A stretch of DNA of 64,000 nt, taken from Capsicum annuum. Its lineage: Eukaryota; Streptophyta; Magnoliopsida; Solanales; Solanaceae. The notes under the pieces were generated by a model. It worked only from the letters and a program-made list of their open reading frames with translations, did no database searches and was not told the DNA's origin. The stretch lies in assembly GCF_002878395.1 (NCBI RefSeq), contig NW_025892975.1, positions 6,311 through 70,310 on the forward strand. The letters run 5' to 3'. The translations under genes were made by a program, and so were the position numbers. Shown piece by piece: positions 35,027 through 45,713 of the stretch (position 1 is the first letter of the stretch; the number at the start of each line of letters is the position of its first letter).

Positions 35027-36669
35027 TGATCTGAGGTATATTTATACAATTTAGTATTGTTATCCTAGCTTATTTAGCCATGTTTTGAGGACAATATGTA
35101 TGCTTAATGTGTTAAAAATGATATAAAAAAGCATATAAGTGTTTAATTATGTGATTAGAATTTTTAAATGTGTGTTCAAATAAGTTTTTACTTAAAAGGG
35201 TCACTTAGAGTTCAAACGAGAAAACTAGTGTTACTAGCTTAAGCTATGTGTTGTTCTAGTCTATTGCGATGGATTCTAACGTGTTAAATGAGTTACTAAG
35301 TTTTTTATTGTGTAATTATATGTGTAACAGCTTGTTTATAATGTTTAAATTTAAATGATATCAAGCCAAGAGTCAAAAAATAAGTTAAAGATCAACCCGG
35401 GCAAGCGTAGTCTTAGCTCATGTTTTTAGTTCACCGTTCTTGATTTTGTGTTTTCTTGATATCTAATCCATGGTTTATGATGATATAATATTCTTGGTGA
35501 GTTGATTTATATGATATATTAATGATATACAATCAGTAAATTAAAGGGAAACAACACCAAGATGCTTCGATGGAATACAAGACAAAGAGTATACGTAAAA
35601 GTGCAATTTCCAGTCAGGGTATGGGAATTGCAACGTGTAGCACCCATTTATACCTTGGATTAAGAAATTAGATGTAGAAATCTCTCCATGGAGTAATAAA
35701 CATGATTCAAACCTTTCTCCCATGGGCAAAGCAATGTTGTGCACCATGTAATCCATACACGACCAACTTTGCCTACTATAAATACAATACTTGGTACAAT
35801 TTTTAATGTTCTTTTAATGACTTGGAGGATTAAGGAGGGTATTATAGACACTTTAATTAGGGTTTATTTCTCTTTTCTTTAGATTTTTAATAGATTTTAT
35901 CATGTATTAATTGATTTGGATTACAGTTATATCTATTAGTGGCTAAACGCCCCCTATCCGGGGTTAAGGCCAAGAACATGTTTACTTTCGCTTTGAATTC
36001 AGTTTGCTTGGATTGATTATCATATTTGGTCATATTTTAATCTTTTTTTTAAACTATTTTAAGGCATATATTACCTCAGAATACATATATTATCAACCTT
36101 GTGATCTCGGGAGGGTGAATAGGAAGATAGAACGTGGGGATGAATAGAGTAAGGTTCTTATTCTTTTATAAAATAAGGTATTTGAATTAACAAATAGGAA
36201 AGGGATATACCTATAAGCCTTGCTTGTTTAACATATAGGATAATATCTTAATGCATCTAAATGGATTATTACATCCTCGCTTAATGATGAAGTTGTAATG
36301 TCTAATTAGGTAGAAGGTTAGAGGTCGGGAGGCAATAATCATACGATAAACCCTATGAATAAACAACAAAGATAAGAAATCTAATGAATTAGGTTCAATA
36401 ACATAGTATGATTATTCATAGTGCCTTAACCCTAGGCTTTCACCCATTTCTTGTCTTAAGTCATTACTCTTATGCACTGTTTACTTTACATTTAGTTTAT
36501 AACTTTCGAAACTCTCTTGGATACCTCTACACTAATTTCATATTAAGAAGTGAACACGAATTAAATATTTGTAGATACAAGTCTCTAAGGTATCAATATT
36601 CGGCTTATTTAAGGCCACTGTATTATGTGGTGAGACCATGTACACTTGCGTGTATGCTTGCGCGCAACA
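35027..36669 (-). mobile_element. Solo LTR of the Athila II family inside SIRE gag
   Basis: This 1,643-bp sequence is the reverse complement of the Athila II LTR. On the + strand it runs tgatctgaggtatat… to …gcgcaaca. No primer site, polypurine tract or internal sequence accompanies it, and it is bounded by a perfect 5-bp duplication. It is therefore the product of recombination between the two LTRs of a former complete insertion. Gag-like SIRE sequence lies on both sides. Confidence 0.93.
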
Positions 36670-36674
36670 AGAAT
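36670..36674 (+). repeat. Target-site duplication AGAAT, right of solo LTR
   Basis: Exact copy of 35,022-35,026. Confidence 0.9.
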
Positions 36675-36985
36675 TCCAACCTGTCGGTTTGCAAGAAAAG
36701 ACTGTCAATGAGGCTAGAAACAAAGTTTTTAGTACTATGTGTACTCATTATGGGAAGGATGGCACACTAAGGAAAGTTGTCAGAGATGGCTTAGAGCTAA
36801 AATAGATTGTTTTATAGATGTTCAATAAGGAAAATCACATCATAAGTGTTTCAAGCCACTAGAAATTATGAAGAGTAAACTATCTCTACCTAGGTAGGCT
36901 AGAAAAGATGTGATCACTACCTTGTCTTCTTACTAGGAACTAAAAATCAAGTGGGTTCCCAAATCAATCAAGTGATCATTATTCC
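36675..36985 (+). pseudogene. SIRE gag, C-terminal zinc-knuckle remnant
   Basis: Gag resumes after the solo LTR. A degenerate knuckle reads CTHYGKDGTLRKVV near 36,738-36,779, where related gags have C-T-H-C-G-x-x-G-H-x4-C. The second Cys, the His and the last Cys are gone. Further on, 'RKDVITTLSSY' and 'KWVPKSIK' (36,912-36,978) match the end of SIRE gag before protease. Confidence 0.75.
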
Positions 36986-37700
36986 AAGTTTGAGAAAGGG
37001 GACTGCAGTTAAGAATATTCATTAAAAGGTAGTGTTCAAATCTTAAGTATGGAAGATCTAAGTGCAACCTCTCTTTCAAGACACTTCATGTGGAGGTGTC
37101 ATATTTTGAAATAGTTTATTTCAAGGGACTTGGTCATCGACAAATTGTTGTGAAAATTTTAACACAACAGGGGTGTGAGAGGCTAAAGGCATAAATTAAT
37201 CAAGACGACCTAACTTATCATATGGATTAGTGTCTCCACTTAAATTAGGCTTTATGAAGGATACAGATATCCATGATAAAGTAAGTGCACGATAATCAAC
37301 CCAGTATCATACCTATGTAAGTATACATCCAAAGGGACAACTTTATAAGAAAATTGTCGAAGAAAACACAAATTAAAAATTCTCTCAAAAAGAGAGGGAC
37401 CTAGTTCCATCTCTCAAGTGAGTATCAATATAATGTTCCTTGATTTTTTTTATAAAATTTTTGTTTGAAAAGGCCACATGTCCAATCCTATATGAACAAA
37501 AGCTGTTCATTTAATTTAAATTGAAGAGTCACAACCATTGTCATCAAATACGATCAGTCAAAAAGGTGTCTATGAAATGCCCAACGATTATCTTTTAATT
37601 ATAAATTCAAACCCTCATATTTCATTCTCTACAAAATAAAATCAGAATATTACTTTTCTTCTCAATAGAAACTTGTCCTTCTTCTTTCATTCTCAAAAAT
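36986..37700 (+). other. Unassigned SIRE internal sequence at the pol deletion
   Basis: No domain recognised. Repeated 'gggact-ggtc' phrases occur (37,126-37,135; 37,405-37,414). This is where protease, integrase and RT should be, and they are absent. Part of it resembles a leader before the env-like ORF. Confidence 0.5.
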
Positions 37701-39330
37701 TCAAAATATCTAAAATTCCCTCTTCTTCAAACACCATCAAAGAGTTGTATTCTGATCATTCTCAAGAGACACAAAGTGTGTTACCCATTAGTCCATCCCA
37801 GGAGACTCCTAAGGCCCTAAGTTAAACTGTTTCAGTCAGAACTCTAGGCCCCAGTGAATGTTCAGTCCTAATAGTTGACCTAAATAAAGTTTTTGGGTCT
37901 TTAATCAAACAAGAGATTCTTTAATCTGAAGGAACTCTTTCCTCACAAAAACCAGAGTCATAAAATGCCCTTCAAAACCAGGTTCCCTCTGAAGATTCGA
38001 AAGTTACTAAAATTTTAGACAATTTACAAGAACTTGGTTCTCCTTTTCTTTCTGAGTCAAACTCCATATTTGTTAATCTAGTTGATAAAGAGATTCATTT
38101 AAAGAAGTTTAATTCTCTCAGAAGCATAGATTTGGTAGCAGAGAATGTACTCATACTTGCTCATGATCCCATGAAAAGTTCAGGTTGTATAGATGAGAAA
38201 ATAACAAGGGAAGAGAATAACTTGAAAAAATATGAGGAATTCATATTAGCTCTAAATGAGAAAATAAAGAGGAAGAGGATAATCAACATCTGAGTTGGAA
38301 AATAAATAGACTAAAAGATAGCAAAAGAAAAGGAAAAATAATTGACGCTGGTGTACAAGGTACTAGGTCTTATTCTACTAGGGGATCTAAACAAAAATTT
38401 CTAGTAGATTCCATGAAGAAAAGTAAGTATTCTTAAACTAAAAGAAGAAGACTCAAGACAATTGTCATTGAAGAGGAGTCAAATGTTGAAGTGGTGGAGG
38501 TTAGAGAAGATGAGAATGCTAACACTTATAATGTTATTTCATCTAAGAAGAAATTACAAGAAGTTCATGGTGATAAAAGGACCACGTCCTTTAATCCAAA
38601 GTCTGGGAGTTGTGGTGTAAGAAGAAAAAAGCTCATAACTGTGAAAAGGAAGAAAGTCTCTAAGGGACTTGGTCCCATAAAGAGAAAAGAGGAAGAAAAG
38701 AATTAAGTAGTGAATCTAAGAGAACAAGAAAAGAGGAAGAAAAGAAAGTTGTCCCTAGAGAAGCAAGTAATGCTATCATAGAAACTCAGAAAGAGCTGGC
38801 TGGGAGAGTTTTTGATCAAAAAATACATGAAAAACCAAGGATGGTAGAACTGGTGGAGTATGTGAGTCATCAGGGTTGGCTTCATATACTTGAAGAATCA
38901 GCTCCTATGGTATTTGAAAATAAAGGAAGAGAATTCTATACTCTATGGAATTATCAGAGGATGGTTTGAGTTTGACTATATAGGTGTAGGGAAAAGTTCT
39001 TAATCTGAATGAAAAGACACTAGGAAGAATTTTATATGTACCTATTATGGGAGTAAAATCTATTGTGAAAGAGAAACCTACCACTGAGTTTATTGTTGAA
39101 GTCTCAAAACAAGGTGGAATCTCAATAGCTGCTGTGAAAAAAATTGTTCTTAAATTGTGAGTTTAAGCTAGTATTTAAGTTCATAAACAAAGTTCTGTTG
39201 CCAAGATAAGAGAAAAGGACTATTGCCCTGGTGTTGACCTGCTCCTGATAGAATGTTTGAGTAAGTTTTAGTTGATAAGCTTACCTTCTCTTATGATAGA
39301 GCACATGAAGAAAGTAATCAATGAAAAAGA
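37701..39330 (+). pseudogene. SIRE env-like / putative plant transposon protein ORF, broken
   Basis: Pieces of the ORF that follows pol in Solanaceae SIRE elements. There is a Ser/Pro-rich start (about 37,740-37,800) and a Lys-rich nuclear-signal-like block in the open frame 38,491-38,706 ('RRKKLITVKRKKVSKGLGPI'). Then comes 'ESKRTRKEEEKKVVPREASN'-like sequence (38,712-38,774) and a C-terminal conserved part with 'LNLNEKTLGRILYVPIMGVKS' near 38,999-39,063. Near 39,180-39,250 there is a 'FINKVLLPR'-like decayed stretch followed by 'YCPGVDLLLIECLSKF'. Function is unknown. No signal peptide or membrane segment is visible, so I do not call it an envelope protein. Confidence 0.72.
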
Positions 39331-39339
39331 GGGGAAGCA

Positions 39340-40079
39340 TGCCTTATGCAAGGTATAGTACAGCTGGCACGTGTTGTCTGTACAGTTTTGTCATATTTTG
39401 TAACAAACTTGCAGGTGCTATTTTGTACTGATTAGGATAGTTGGTCCAATAATATTCAGCCCTAATCATCACTTAACTATAAAATAAAATAGTCGTATCT
39501 TCATTAAATGTATTTTTTGCATTTATAAAGAGTGAAGAGAGGCAACAAAAACCCTATTCCAAGATTACTAAATTTCTTAGCTGATTATGTGTACTTAAAT
39601 AGAAATTACTCTTGAGTGAGTACTGATTTGTAATTGAACTACATATATTATAAGTGTAGTGTTTTCGTTTATTGAGAGAAATGCTTAGGTATAGTTGCCA
39701 TAGCTTGTTTCTGGTTATAGTTAACCAGTTTTTTAGGGATACTTAGCATAGGTGTCACAGTTTGCTTGCAATGGAGGTATTGCAAGTAGGAAGAACCCAG
39801 ATTTAGGTTCACATTAGAGCTTGTAATTAAGAGTCTATTTATAATGTAGTATGTTGGTTCCTGTGAGGCCAAGCCATGGTTTTTCCCTCTTTGGTTTCCA
39901 CATTACAATCTTGGGTTTTTAATTTTTGGAACTGGCTCAGTTTTCCAAAACCTCATAGTTTCTGTACTGTTCTATCGATTGTGATTGACGTTGAGGGACA
40001 TAGTCCTTCACTGTGTGGTGCAACCCCCAAGGGTTCCAACATGAACCTTAGGCTTGCCCTTAGTGTACTACTCCACTAA
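39340..40079 (+). mobile_element. SIRE 3' LTR
   Basis: Homologous to the 5' LTR from 'gcaaggta' (39,350; 16,107) through 'ggtgcaacccccaagg' (about 40,029). A purine tract (gaaaaagagggga, about 39,325) lies just upstream and would be the polypurine tract. The start is diverged. The 3' end is uncertain between 40,030 and 40,079, because the terminal bases do not match the 5' LTR end. Confidence 0.78.
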
Positions 40080-41300
40080 TATTAGAATGTTAAAGCTCAG
40101 GATCAAGTAGGTCTTTAAGGGTTGTAATGTATGGTAAGGGTTGGGTAGGAACTATTCTGGACTGTAATAGTGACTATCTTCCCTAACCGCTTTAATACAT
40201 CACGCTGTTCATTCAATTCACCTCTAACAATCCATTTACACCACTTCTATCTATCCACATCTCTTTGTTTTGCCCCATCTCATTAAGCTTATTCACATAC
40301 ACTATGGTGGGAGTATTATATGTACATATTATTTAGTTTGAAAAATCTTTATTCTTCTGATTACACAACTTCCAACCACAACACATATCAATTTTATACA
40401 CCTATACTGTGAATTTAGAGCTTCAATTTCGCTTTTTTCTTACTTAAATTCAAAACTCCTTAACTGAATTAACTTTACACTAACACACTTAGGAGCATTG
40501 GATCAAATTAAAGTCAATCAAGAAGCGGATACAAGCCACATATGAGGCTGCAAAAGAAACTAAGATAAAGGCTCAATAGGGTTAACAAGGATTATGCACA
40601 AGGGTAGGTAAAAGAGGGTATGAAACATGGCTATCAAAGAAATACCTATATCATATTATCAACCCACACTCTTTATTTTGCTTTGCATACATGCCAGTCA
40701 AGTTCTAGACATCAAGTATAGATAGGAATATAGAACACCTCACACAAATAGATACGAATATAGAACACCTCACACATACATGGCATATGCTCAACTCAAG
40801 TAGGATGATTATAGAGTCTTAACCAAACAATAGCATGAATTCAACATTAAGCCAACAATGTACATGAGTCATAAACTAGGGTATAGGAGTCTCAAAAGTT
40901 GTAATTCAAAAAATCAATGTGTTTTTTATATTCAAAACAATTGCATCGTACAATCAAATATAGAAATAACAAGAATATCCCACTAATTTATAACACAAAT
41001 TTTTTTAAAATTACTCCTAAAAAAAGAAAAAGTATACCATGGGAATTTCCCTATCCCACATTTAAAAATCTAATTTGTCCCTAAAGAAATATTAAAAATG
41101 GAGATAGAAATACTCCTTGAGTCCTCTAGGCCTATCTAGGAGGAACTTTTATCATCAAAAGGGTTCGAGGACAACATACTTATTATTCTCCATACTCCTT
41201 AGCTTAGGTTTCTGGTACTCAAATTTCATATCAATATGTGACTCAAGAAAAACAAAACTAGTGAAGTAAAAAATATTGATGCTAAAACATAAAACTACCT
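40080..41300 (-). other. Athila II 3' non-coding internal sequence, right of SIRE
   Basis: AT-rich, without a supportable ORF. It holds 'gctcaggatcaagtaggtc' near 40,096, typical of Athila 3' regions, and a short duplication at 40,718. Continuous with 15,652-16,051 across the SIRE insertion. Confidence 0.6.
40718..40777 (-). repeat. 30-bp tandem duplication
   Basis: Two adjacent copies of atagatacgaatatagaaca + cctcacacaa start at 40,718 and 40,748 and differ at about two positions. Confidence 0.85.
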
Positions 41301-41347
41301 TGGGTTTCCTCCCAATAAGAGCCTGATTTAGTATCATGGCATGACCC
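41301..41347 (-). other. Athila end-of-pol motif next to protease
   Basis: tgggtttcctcccaataaga…tggcatgaccca is a diverged single copy of the 'gggttgcctcc…' motif that follows integrase in Athila I (26,524). Here it lies right after the protease region, which shows how much pol is missing. Confidence 0.7.
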
Positions 41348-41359
41348 AATCATTATACT

Positions 41360-43860
41360 TTAGTGTTTTTCTTCATCTTTTTCCTCCTACTTCGAGGCTA
41401 TCTTCTTATTAGTCTCTGACCTCTTAAGTGTGAACTCTCAAGGTCAACAACTTTCTCAACAATGGCCTTTTCAGGATCATCAATTAGCATCAGTACGGGA
41501 TGATATTTTTGTGGCTTAGGCAGTTCAATCAGAAGGTCCGAAGAGGCCTTTAGTAGATTAGGGTCCACCACCCTAAACTCATCGCTTTCATTCATAGTAA
41601 TTATGCATAAATCTTTTTAGTTGGATAGTGTGTTGAGTGTTTTTGTAAACTTTGAAAACTACCTCTTCATCATTCAAACTCGTTGTAAGTATGAGTTCTC
41701 TCACATTTATCAATGCTTCTCCAGTCACCACAAATGAACATCCCAAGATGATAGACACCTTTTTATCTACCTGAAAATAAAAAAATAATAAAATGAATAG
41801 GAATAATAAACTAACCAACCTTAATGAGAACATTCTCTATAATTCCTTCATGATGGGCTAGGGTCCGGTCTACTAATCGAAGTGCCACAGAGCTCAGTCT
41901 CAGCTTTCCTAAAAATAAAGTGTTGAACACATATAAGGGCATCAAGTTGATACTTTCCCCCAAATCACTCAGTGCATGGACCACCAACTGATTCCAATTG
42001 GAATAGGAAAAATGAAACTCCCAGGGTCTTTGAGCTTTAGAGGCATCTTCTTCATCACCACAGAGCTACACTTCTCAGTGAGTTATACTTTCACAACATC
42101 CTTTAGCTTAAATTTATTTGTGACCACATCCTTTAAGTACTTAGAGTACTTGAGCATTCACTGCAAAGTACCTAAAAGAGGAAGGTTAAGGTGAAGCTCT
42201 CTAAATATGTCAAAGAACTTCTTGAATCATGCATCCTTCTTTTCCTTTCTAAACCTCTATGAAAATAGTGGTGATAGTCTCTTCATAACCTGTTCAACAA
42301 CTTTTGTTTCCTGGGTACTCAGAATTTTTCAAATTCTCAACAACTTTGTCATCTGCCAGTTGAGGAGCCAACTCAGTATCTAGCTCCTTAGTTTTATTTA
42401 GAGGCATTTTATTCATCATTTTACCATACCTTAAAAAGATTTTTGTTACTTGTTAAGGAGGTTCATCACTTGGAAAACCACCTTGAGGCCTAGTGCTTTG
42501 GGTCTATTGCAATTACCCCAACTGCCGCTCCAAAAGTACTTGCTGCTTTTGAATTCAGCAATCATCTTTTCTCGGGTGGACATGATTTTCCTTAACATAT
42601 CCTCTATGTTAGTGGCCAGTGTGTTTTGCTGCTACTGCTGGAACTGCTATTGTTCGTTGGTGTTCCAAGATTCATTCAGTGTCTAATTCTACCACTTTTG
42701 ATTGTAGGCATTACCATAATTTAGACTTTGATGCCCACAAATATGATTGACTCCAGATTTTTACCACACATAGTTGCAGATTGACCACTATTACCTTAAA
42801 CCTCACACAAATCGGTGATCTGCTGCACTATATTCACTTGAGTCGCAGATTGATTCACACCTAATTTTTTTAATTGGGGCATTATCTGAGAGCTGTGTGG
42901 CCAAGGATGTAATACTCTCAACTTCAATTATGCCTACAACCTTATACACTAAACCTCTCAATGTATCACCTTACCAATCAAGATTTTCTTGAGCAATCCA
43001 GTGTAATAAGGTATATAGCTCATCATATGTCATTTCCAAAGCTTGACCACCTGCAGCCGAATATATCAAAAAAAAATTGTTATGGTCAAGTACCGCAACA
43101 AAGGTATGCGCTAATACCTTATTAGATTATTGATTATGTGGACAGTCCCAAAGAAGTGCTTTGAACCTACCTCAAGCATGATACAAGTTCTCATCCGGCC
43201 TCTGTTTGAAGCTAACAATCTTACTATGAAGTCTCATAGTCTTTCTAGAAGTAAAAATTGGATAAGGAATTTCTGGGCAAAGTTATCCCAAGTTGTGATT
43301 TAACTTGCCGGATCAACGTTCAACTAATTCATTGCTTCCCAAAATAGTGAAAAGGGGAAAAGTGTTAGCCTTACATAGTCAGTTGACAAAACTATAGGGA
43401 TAAATGTGTCACTAATCACTAAAAAGTTCTGCAAGTGGACTTGTCGATCTTTATGTGAAAGCCCAATAAACTATCCACTACTGATTAAAAGTTGCACTAT
43501 ATTCTGTTTTAGCTTGATTTTACCTCTAGAAGCCGGTTTTTAAATAGGGGAGGTCAGATTTTTCTCAAATGAGATTGCCAATTCATGAACTATCCTATAG
43601 GATGGTGGGTCCTTAGCCATGGGGGTAGGAATATCTTACTCTTCATTGATTTGTGGAATGCAATAGAGAAGGAATGATTCTCTTCTCCTTTGGTGTAACC
43701 ATTGTTCGATCTTAGGTTTAGGTTTTACCAACTCCTTAATCCTTGCCAGATTACTATTCTGTTAACCCATTTCCTACAAATTCAAAACCAAGACCAAGTG
43801 AAAATCACCAAAGAAATCCTAAAAATAAAACTACAAATGTGGAAGTTTCCAAATTACAAG
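41360..43860 (-). pseudogene. Athila II gag and protease remnants, pol absent
   Basis: On the - strand, gag is visible at about 43,480-43,200: 'DRQVHLQNFLVISDTF', 'YVRLTLFPFSLFWEAMN' and 'ITTWDNFAQKFLIQF'. Middle gag is decayed. Protease-like sequence follows at 41,833-41,588, with 'VSIILGCSFVVTGEALINV' and 'LNDEEVVFKVYK'. A polar piece at 41,595-41,398 ('NLLKASSDLLIELPKPQK') corresponds to the linker after protease. No RT, RNase H or integrase follows. Gag and protease alone would make the element dependent on others even if intact. Confidence 0.82.
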
Positions 43861-43862
43861 TC

Positions 43863-43879
43863 CCTGAGAATGGTGCCAA
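43863..43879 (-). promoter_or_regulatory. Athila II primer-binding site
   Basis: The + strand cctgagaatggtgccaa is the complement of a diverged Asp-tRNA site (TTGGCACCATTCTCAGG). It lies five bases from the LTR boundary. Confidence 0.75.
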
Positions 43880-43884
43880 AAACT

Positions 43885-45465
43885 TGTTGAGCCCAAGCGC
43901 ACACAAAAGTGTACATGGTCTCTCCAAGTAGAAAATTGGCCTTATAAAAGAGAAGTATCAATCCCGCAGGAACTAGTACTAAGCAGCTATCCAATTCTAG
44001 TTTACTATTGAGATTTATCGAGTGCAAACATAACAACAAGTTTGAGAGTTATAAAATGGAAGTAAAGTAAACAATGCAGTAAAGTATAGTTCTTGGAAAA
44101 TCAATGAGGATAAACCCAGGTTTAAGGCTCTACGAATAATCATACTATGCTATTAAACTTCATTTTTAAGTTAGTTATCTTGGTTATTGATTCATCAGGT
44201 TGATATTAGGACTATGGTCTTCCAAGCCTCTAATCACAAATTTAACTTAGACCCATAACTATATCGTTTAGTGGGGATTGAGAAATAAGTTAAATGCATT
44301 CATATTTCATCACGCAATGAACCAAATAGGTCACTTAAGTATATTCCTATCCTAAGTTAATATCATAACTTTATTCTATAGAAGATTATAATCCTACTAT
44401 ATTTACCCCACATTCTATCCTCTTGTTCCTCCTTCCGGATTCACAAGATGACAATGGATTTATTATAAGGGTTGATAATCCTTAATACAGTTATAACAAG
44501 GATAAATAAAAAACCAACTTAATTCGTAGCAATAGTAATCATGTTCTTGGACTTGACCCCGGAAAAGGGGCTTTTAACCGCTCATGGACATAACTATAAA
44601 AACTATATATGAATACATGATAAAGTAAATAAACAAAAGAAATTAAAGGAATAAAAACCATATTTGAAGTGTTATCCAGCCTTCCTCAAAGTTTCAAAGT
44701 CGTCCAAGGTGTTTTGTATCAAGTTCAAGTGTTCTATTCATAGGAGGACAATTTTTGCCAATTTTGACATGGGTCTGTATCGTGCTACTTATCGCGGAGG
44801 TATTCATATGTGTCATGGTGTAATCATGGTGAGATAATGGTTTGTGTCCATTAGTAAGCATCCAAGTTAGTTTCATGCCTTTAATCGCGGTGGCTTCCCT
44901 CCGCGATGCACCATCACTCAAAAGTGTCCCATTTCACATCAAATTTTGTCCCATGCTTTTGTCCTTCCATTCCAAGACTTGTGATGTTGTTTTAACATTA
45001 TTTCCCAATTGAATTTCATACATATATAATAGAGTTCAAAACAGCGAATAATCTAAAATTTTGAACTAGAACTTAAACTAAGAACTAGTTTCGTCCTTTT
45101 AATCTTTATCTGAGTGTTTTGACTCTTATATTGATTCAATTTCCCTTTAAACACTATAAAAAAGTTGTTAGACACATAATTACAAAATAATACCATTATT
45201 AACTCATTTCACTATCTATAATTCATCGAGATCAACTAGAATAACACATAACTCAAGCTAGTAACACTAGTTTTCTCATTTTCACTCTAAGTGATCAATT
45301 TGTCCAAACATGTTTGAAAAACACCTTAAACATTGTAATCAAGTACTTAAACACTTAGATTCTCAATTATATCATTATTAACTCATTAATAATATACTAA
45401 GTCCTAAACACAACGCTAAATAAGACCACATAACTACTTTAGATGCATAAATCCACCTCAGATCA
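43885..45465 (-). mobile_element. Athila II 5' LTR
   Basis: The 1,581-bp LTR reads tgttgagcccaagcgcac… to …ccacctcagatca on the + strand. It is homologous to 13,989-15,635 and is followed directly by the CTGAC duplication. Confidence 0.92.
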
Positions 45466-45470
45466 CTGAC
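45466..45470 (+). repeat. Target-site duplication CTGAC, right of Athila II
   Basis: This is an exact match to 13,984-13,988. The sequence to its right continues the Ogre LTR, so the two LTRs bracket one insertion 31.5 kb long. Confidence 0.92.
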
Positions 45471-45713
45471 ACCTTCCCCTTGGTCAATACAATTCCTTAA
45501 CTGAAATCTCTATTCGTAGATCAATTTTAAGAGTCAATTGTTTTGAAAAGGATTTTTAAAAAGGTCACTTGGTAGACCAAATAATGTCAAGTGATGACTA
45601 TGGAGTTTAATTGAATATCATTTTTTGAAATATTTTCCTTTAAGTCACTTTAATAATAGAAACCCTTTTCGAACATAAAAAATATAATTTTTTTATTAAA
45701 AAGGGGTGTGACA
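45471..45713 (+). mobile_element. Ogre/Tat 3' LTR, right part
   Basis: The sequence after the CTGAC duplication continues the Ogre LTR with accttccccttggtcaat and ends aaaaaggggtgtgaca at 45,713. The 'gtgcctgac' | 'accttcccc' phrase is normally continuous in these LTRs. The next five bases (gcaag) are the predicted Ogre target duplication, whose partner lies left of the window. Confidence 0.78.

Larger units (their letters stand above)
16052..40079 (+). mobile_element. SIRE/Maximus-type Ty1-copia retrotransposon (Sirevirus lineage), pol-deleted
   Basis: A + strand element inside Athila II. The 5' LTR is 16,052-16,753 plus 33,990 to about 34,030, split by Athila I. The primer site (34,033) reads TTGGTATTAG followed by …GTTCACTCT. 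Gag has a coiled-coil and a degenerate zinc knuckle, an env-like ORF precedes the 3' LTR, and a 3' LTR lies at about 39,340-40,079. No integrase or RT is recognisable, so pol has been deleted. The 5-bp target duplication could not be identified, so both outer ends are approximate. Confidence 0.8.
13989..45465 (-). mobile_element. Athila-type retrotransposon 'Athila II', deletion derivative carrying nested SIRE
   Basis: A - strand element with its 3' LTR on the left (13,989-15,635) and its 5' LTR on the right (43,885-45,465). Beside the 5' LTR, + strand bases 43,863-43,879 are the complement of an Athila-type Asp-tRNA primer site. Beside the 3' LTR is a polypurine tract (15,636-15,651). Excluding the SIRE insert, the internal region is only about 4.2 kb. 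It codes for gag and protease pieces, with no RT, RNase H or integrase. Boundaries are secured by the CTGAC duplication. Confidence 0.88.
1..45713 (+). mobile_element. Ogre/Tat Ty3-gypsy retrotransposon, host of the nested insertions, 5' end outside window
   Basis: The outermost element runs on the + strand. Position 41 onward has the leader motif 'tgagatacgtaggcgccc' typical of Tat/Ogre untranslated leaders. A gag with the CAYHS motif follows, then a long repeat-rich 3' non-coding region, a purine-rich tract and an LTR that starts TGTAGACAC at 12,254. The LTR ends at about 45,713, after a 31-kb insertion. No protease, reverse transcriptase or integrase of this element is visible between gag (ends about 8,270) and the 3' non-coding region, so pol has been deleted. 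The 5' LTR lies left of the window. Lineage assignment rests on remembered family motifs and was not checked by search. Confidence 0.8.

Noticed and set aside
36408..36770. A 120-codon + strand ORF
   Set aside because: It lies across the end of the solo LTR and its junction with SIRE gag, so it cannot be a real gene.
16052..40079. A 5-bp target duplication for SIRE (ctata on the left against ctaat on the right)
   Set aside because: The match is imperfect and the 3' LTR end is uncertain, so it was not reported as a feature.
13989..45465. Reading the two Athila II LTRs as separate solo LTRs
   Set aside because: The left LTR has a polypurine tract and the right a primer site facing inward, and the CTGAC duplication brackets both, so they belong to one element.
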